Position numbers and translations under genes: made by a program
Source: Pricia antarctica
GTDB taxonomy: Bacteria; Bacteroidota; Bacteroidia; Flavobacteriales; Flavobacteriaceae
Length of the DNA: 64,000 nucleotides
Direction of reading: 5' to 3'
Assembly (NCBI RefSeq): GCF_900101815.1
Contig: NZ_FNAO01000004.1
Coordinates: 469,053-533,052, forward strand
The notes under the pieces: generated by a model
Databases searched by the model: none
What the model saw: the letters and a program-made list of their open reading frames with translations, nothing else
Told to the model about the DNA's origin: nothing
Part shown: piece by piece, positions 63,469 to 64,000 of the stretch
Numbering within the stretch: position 1 is the stretch's first letter
How the letters are laid out: each line of letters begins with the position of its first letter

Positions 63469-63805
63469 TGTATCGACCGTTTCGGAATGTGATCTGGAAA
63501 CGGTCTTGGAATAGGCCCGAAATCGCTGGAAACCACAGTTCACGCACCTGATAATGTTTGGACAGATTTTGGATGATCCGGAAACTTGATGTTTTTCCCG
63601 TACCACAGGAACCAAAGACCATTAGCCCTTTTTGCAGTGAAATATTCTCCATGACCTCAAAAGCTGGGTCTTGGTTCCAATACCTACAAAAGTGCCCCAG
63701 AAAGTTTTTGTTTTTACTGTCGACATCGAAGTCGATATCGCTTTGGGCATGGAATTTTTGAGCGGCCTTAAAGAACACTTTTTTGAACATATCCGGATGG
63801 CACAA
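63431..63805 (-). pseudogene. P-loop ATPase, truncated
   Basis: A 124-codon frame with a Walker A motif (FGSCGTGKTSSFRII) preceded by FLGHFCRYWNQDPAFEVMEN, similar in layout to DnaC/IstB-like ATP-binding proteins of Bacteroidota mobile elements. Walker B, sensor and C-terminal parts are missing; after QVRELWFPAIS the frame runs into sequence that reads better in the frame of the next gene. A broken or internally deleted gene is the best explanation. Confidence 0.55.
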
Positions 63806-63905
63806 GGTATCTTTTGTGCCGTTTGATTTTTTTGAACGTGTAGCCTTCCCTAAAAATAGGACAGTTTAAAATTCGAATTTATTAATTTTAAATTTTAACT
63901 GTCAC

Positions 63906-64000
63906 ATGAAAAAAAGCAAGTTTAGCGAAAGCCAGATCATCAAGGCCCTCAAGGAGAACGAACAGGGTCGGACCGTTGGCGACATCTCCCGGGAAATGGG
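63906..64000 (+). CDS. IS3-family transposase OrfA, 5' end only
   Basis: Starts at ATG 63906 and runs off the window. The N-terminus MKKSKFSESQIIKALKENEQ...VGDISREMG is the helix-turn-helix start of IS3/IS911-type OrfA. An imperfect inverted repeat (GACAGTTTAAAATT / AATTTTAACTGTC, about 63861-63904) lies directly before the gene. The element continues outside the window. Confidence 0.85.
   Translation, partial: MKKSKFSESQIIKALKENEQGRTVGDISREM

Overview
The window looks like a chromosomal segment of a marine-type flavobacterium (Bacteroidota, Flavobacteriia). The evidence is the set of families present (STN/FecR/ECF TonB-dependent receptor system, DUF4270, DUF3570/DUF4266, LytS/LytTR two-component systems, the Bacteroidota-type short DnaE) and promoters of the Bacteroidota form with a TAnnTTTG -7 box. 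No rRNA, tRNA or CRISPR array was seen. Base composition is mosaic: roughly 1-15 kb and 17-25 kb are GC-richer, while 25-42 kb and 55-62.5 kb are AT-richer.

1-15 kb is a stress/dormancy-like island. It carries five tandem-domain universal stress proteins, one single-domain USP, two USP fragments, a broken ribosome-hibernation factor, a TerB-like protein, thioredoxin, a short-chain dehydrogenase, a baeRF-like protein, an MscS channel, an ATP-cone/Mrr-like nuclease, a beta-CASP metallo-beta-lactamase RNase and a lipoprotein. In its middle sit a PAS-PAS histidine kinase and a receiver-CRP/FNR fusion regulator. Seven copies of a TGA-N6-TCA operator stand almost always exactly 35 bp upstream of a -7 box, which argues that the island is one regulon of the REC-CRP protein.

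15-25 kb holds a collagen-like lipoprotein with a strong terminator, a structured non-coding stretch, and a DNA-repair module: SRAP (HMCES/YedK), a UvrD-type helicase, a DEDDh exonuclease/GIY-YIG fusion, and a short DnaE polymerase. The last two are divergent from overlapping promoters. A decayed gene follows.

25-35 kb is an ECF sigma/FecR/TonB-receptor regulatory trio divergent from a periplasmic redox operon (Rieske, thioredoxin, ApbE, DUF4266, DUF3570, DsbD). 35-38 kb is a graveyard: an AbiEi pseudogene, an intact-looking ParD/ParE-type pair, a frameshifted cytochrome c lipoprotein and a broken porin. 38-42 kb has a SulP transporter, isocitrate dehydrogenase and a Crp/Fnr regulator, with palindromic operators between the last two. 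An IS1182-type element follows at 42.4-44.2 kb.

44-49 kb holds a TonB receptor with a Gly/Arg-rich insert, an EF-hand protein, an RGG-tailed secreted protein and a DUF6515-type protein. 49-55 kb holds an outer-membrane barrel and a DUF4270 lipoprotein, divergent from a Kelch lipoprotein/DUF4907/LytS-LytTR operon. 55-62.4 kb is a TolC-MacA-MacB efflux operon ending in its own LytS-LytTR pair. Upstream is a paralogue of the RGG-tailed protein, and the two transcription units share a 104-bp co-linear upstream block. The right edge has a broken P-loop ATPase locus and the start of an IS3-type transposase.
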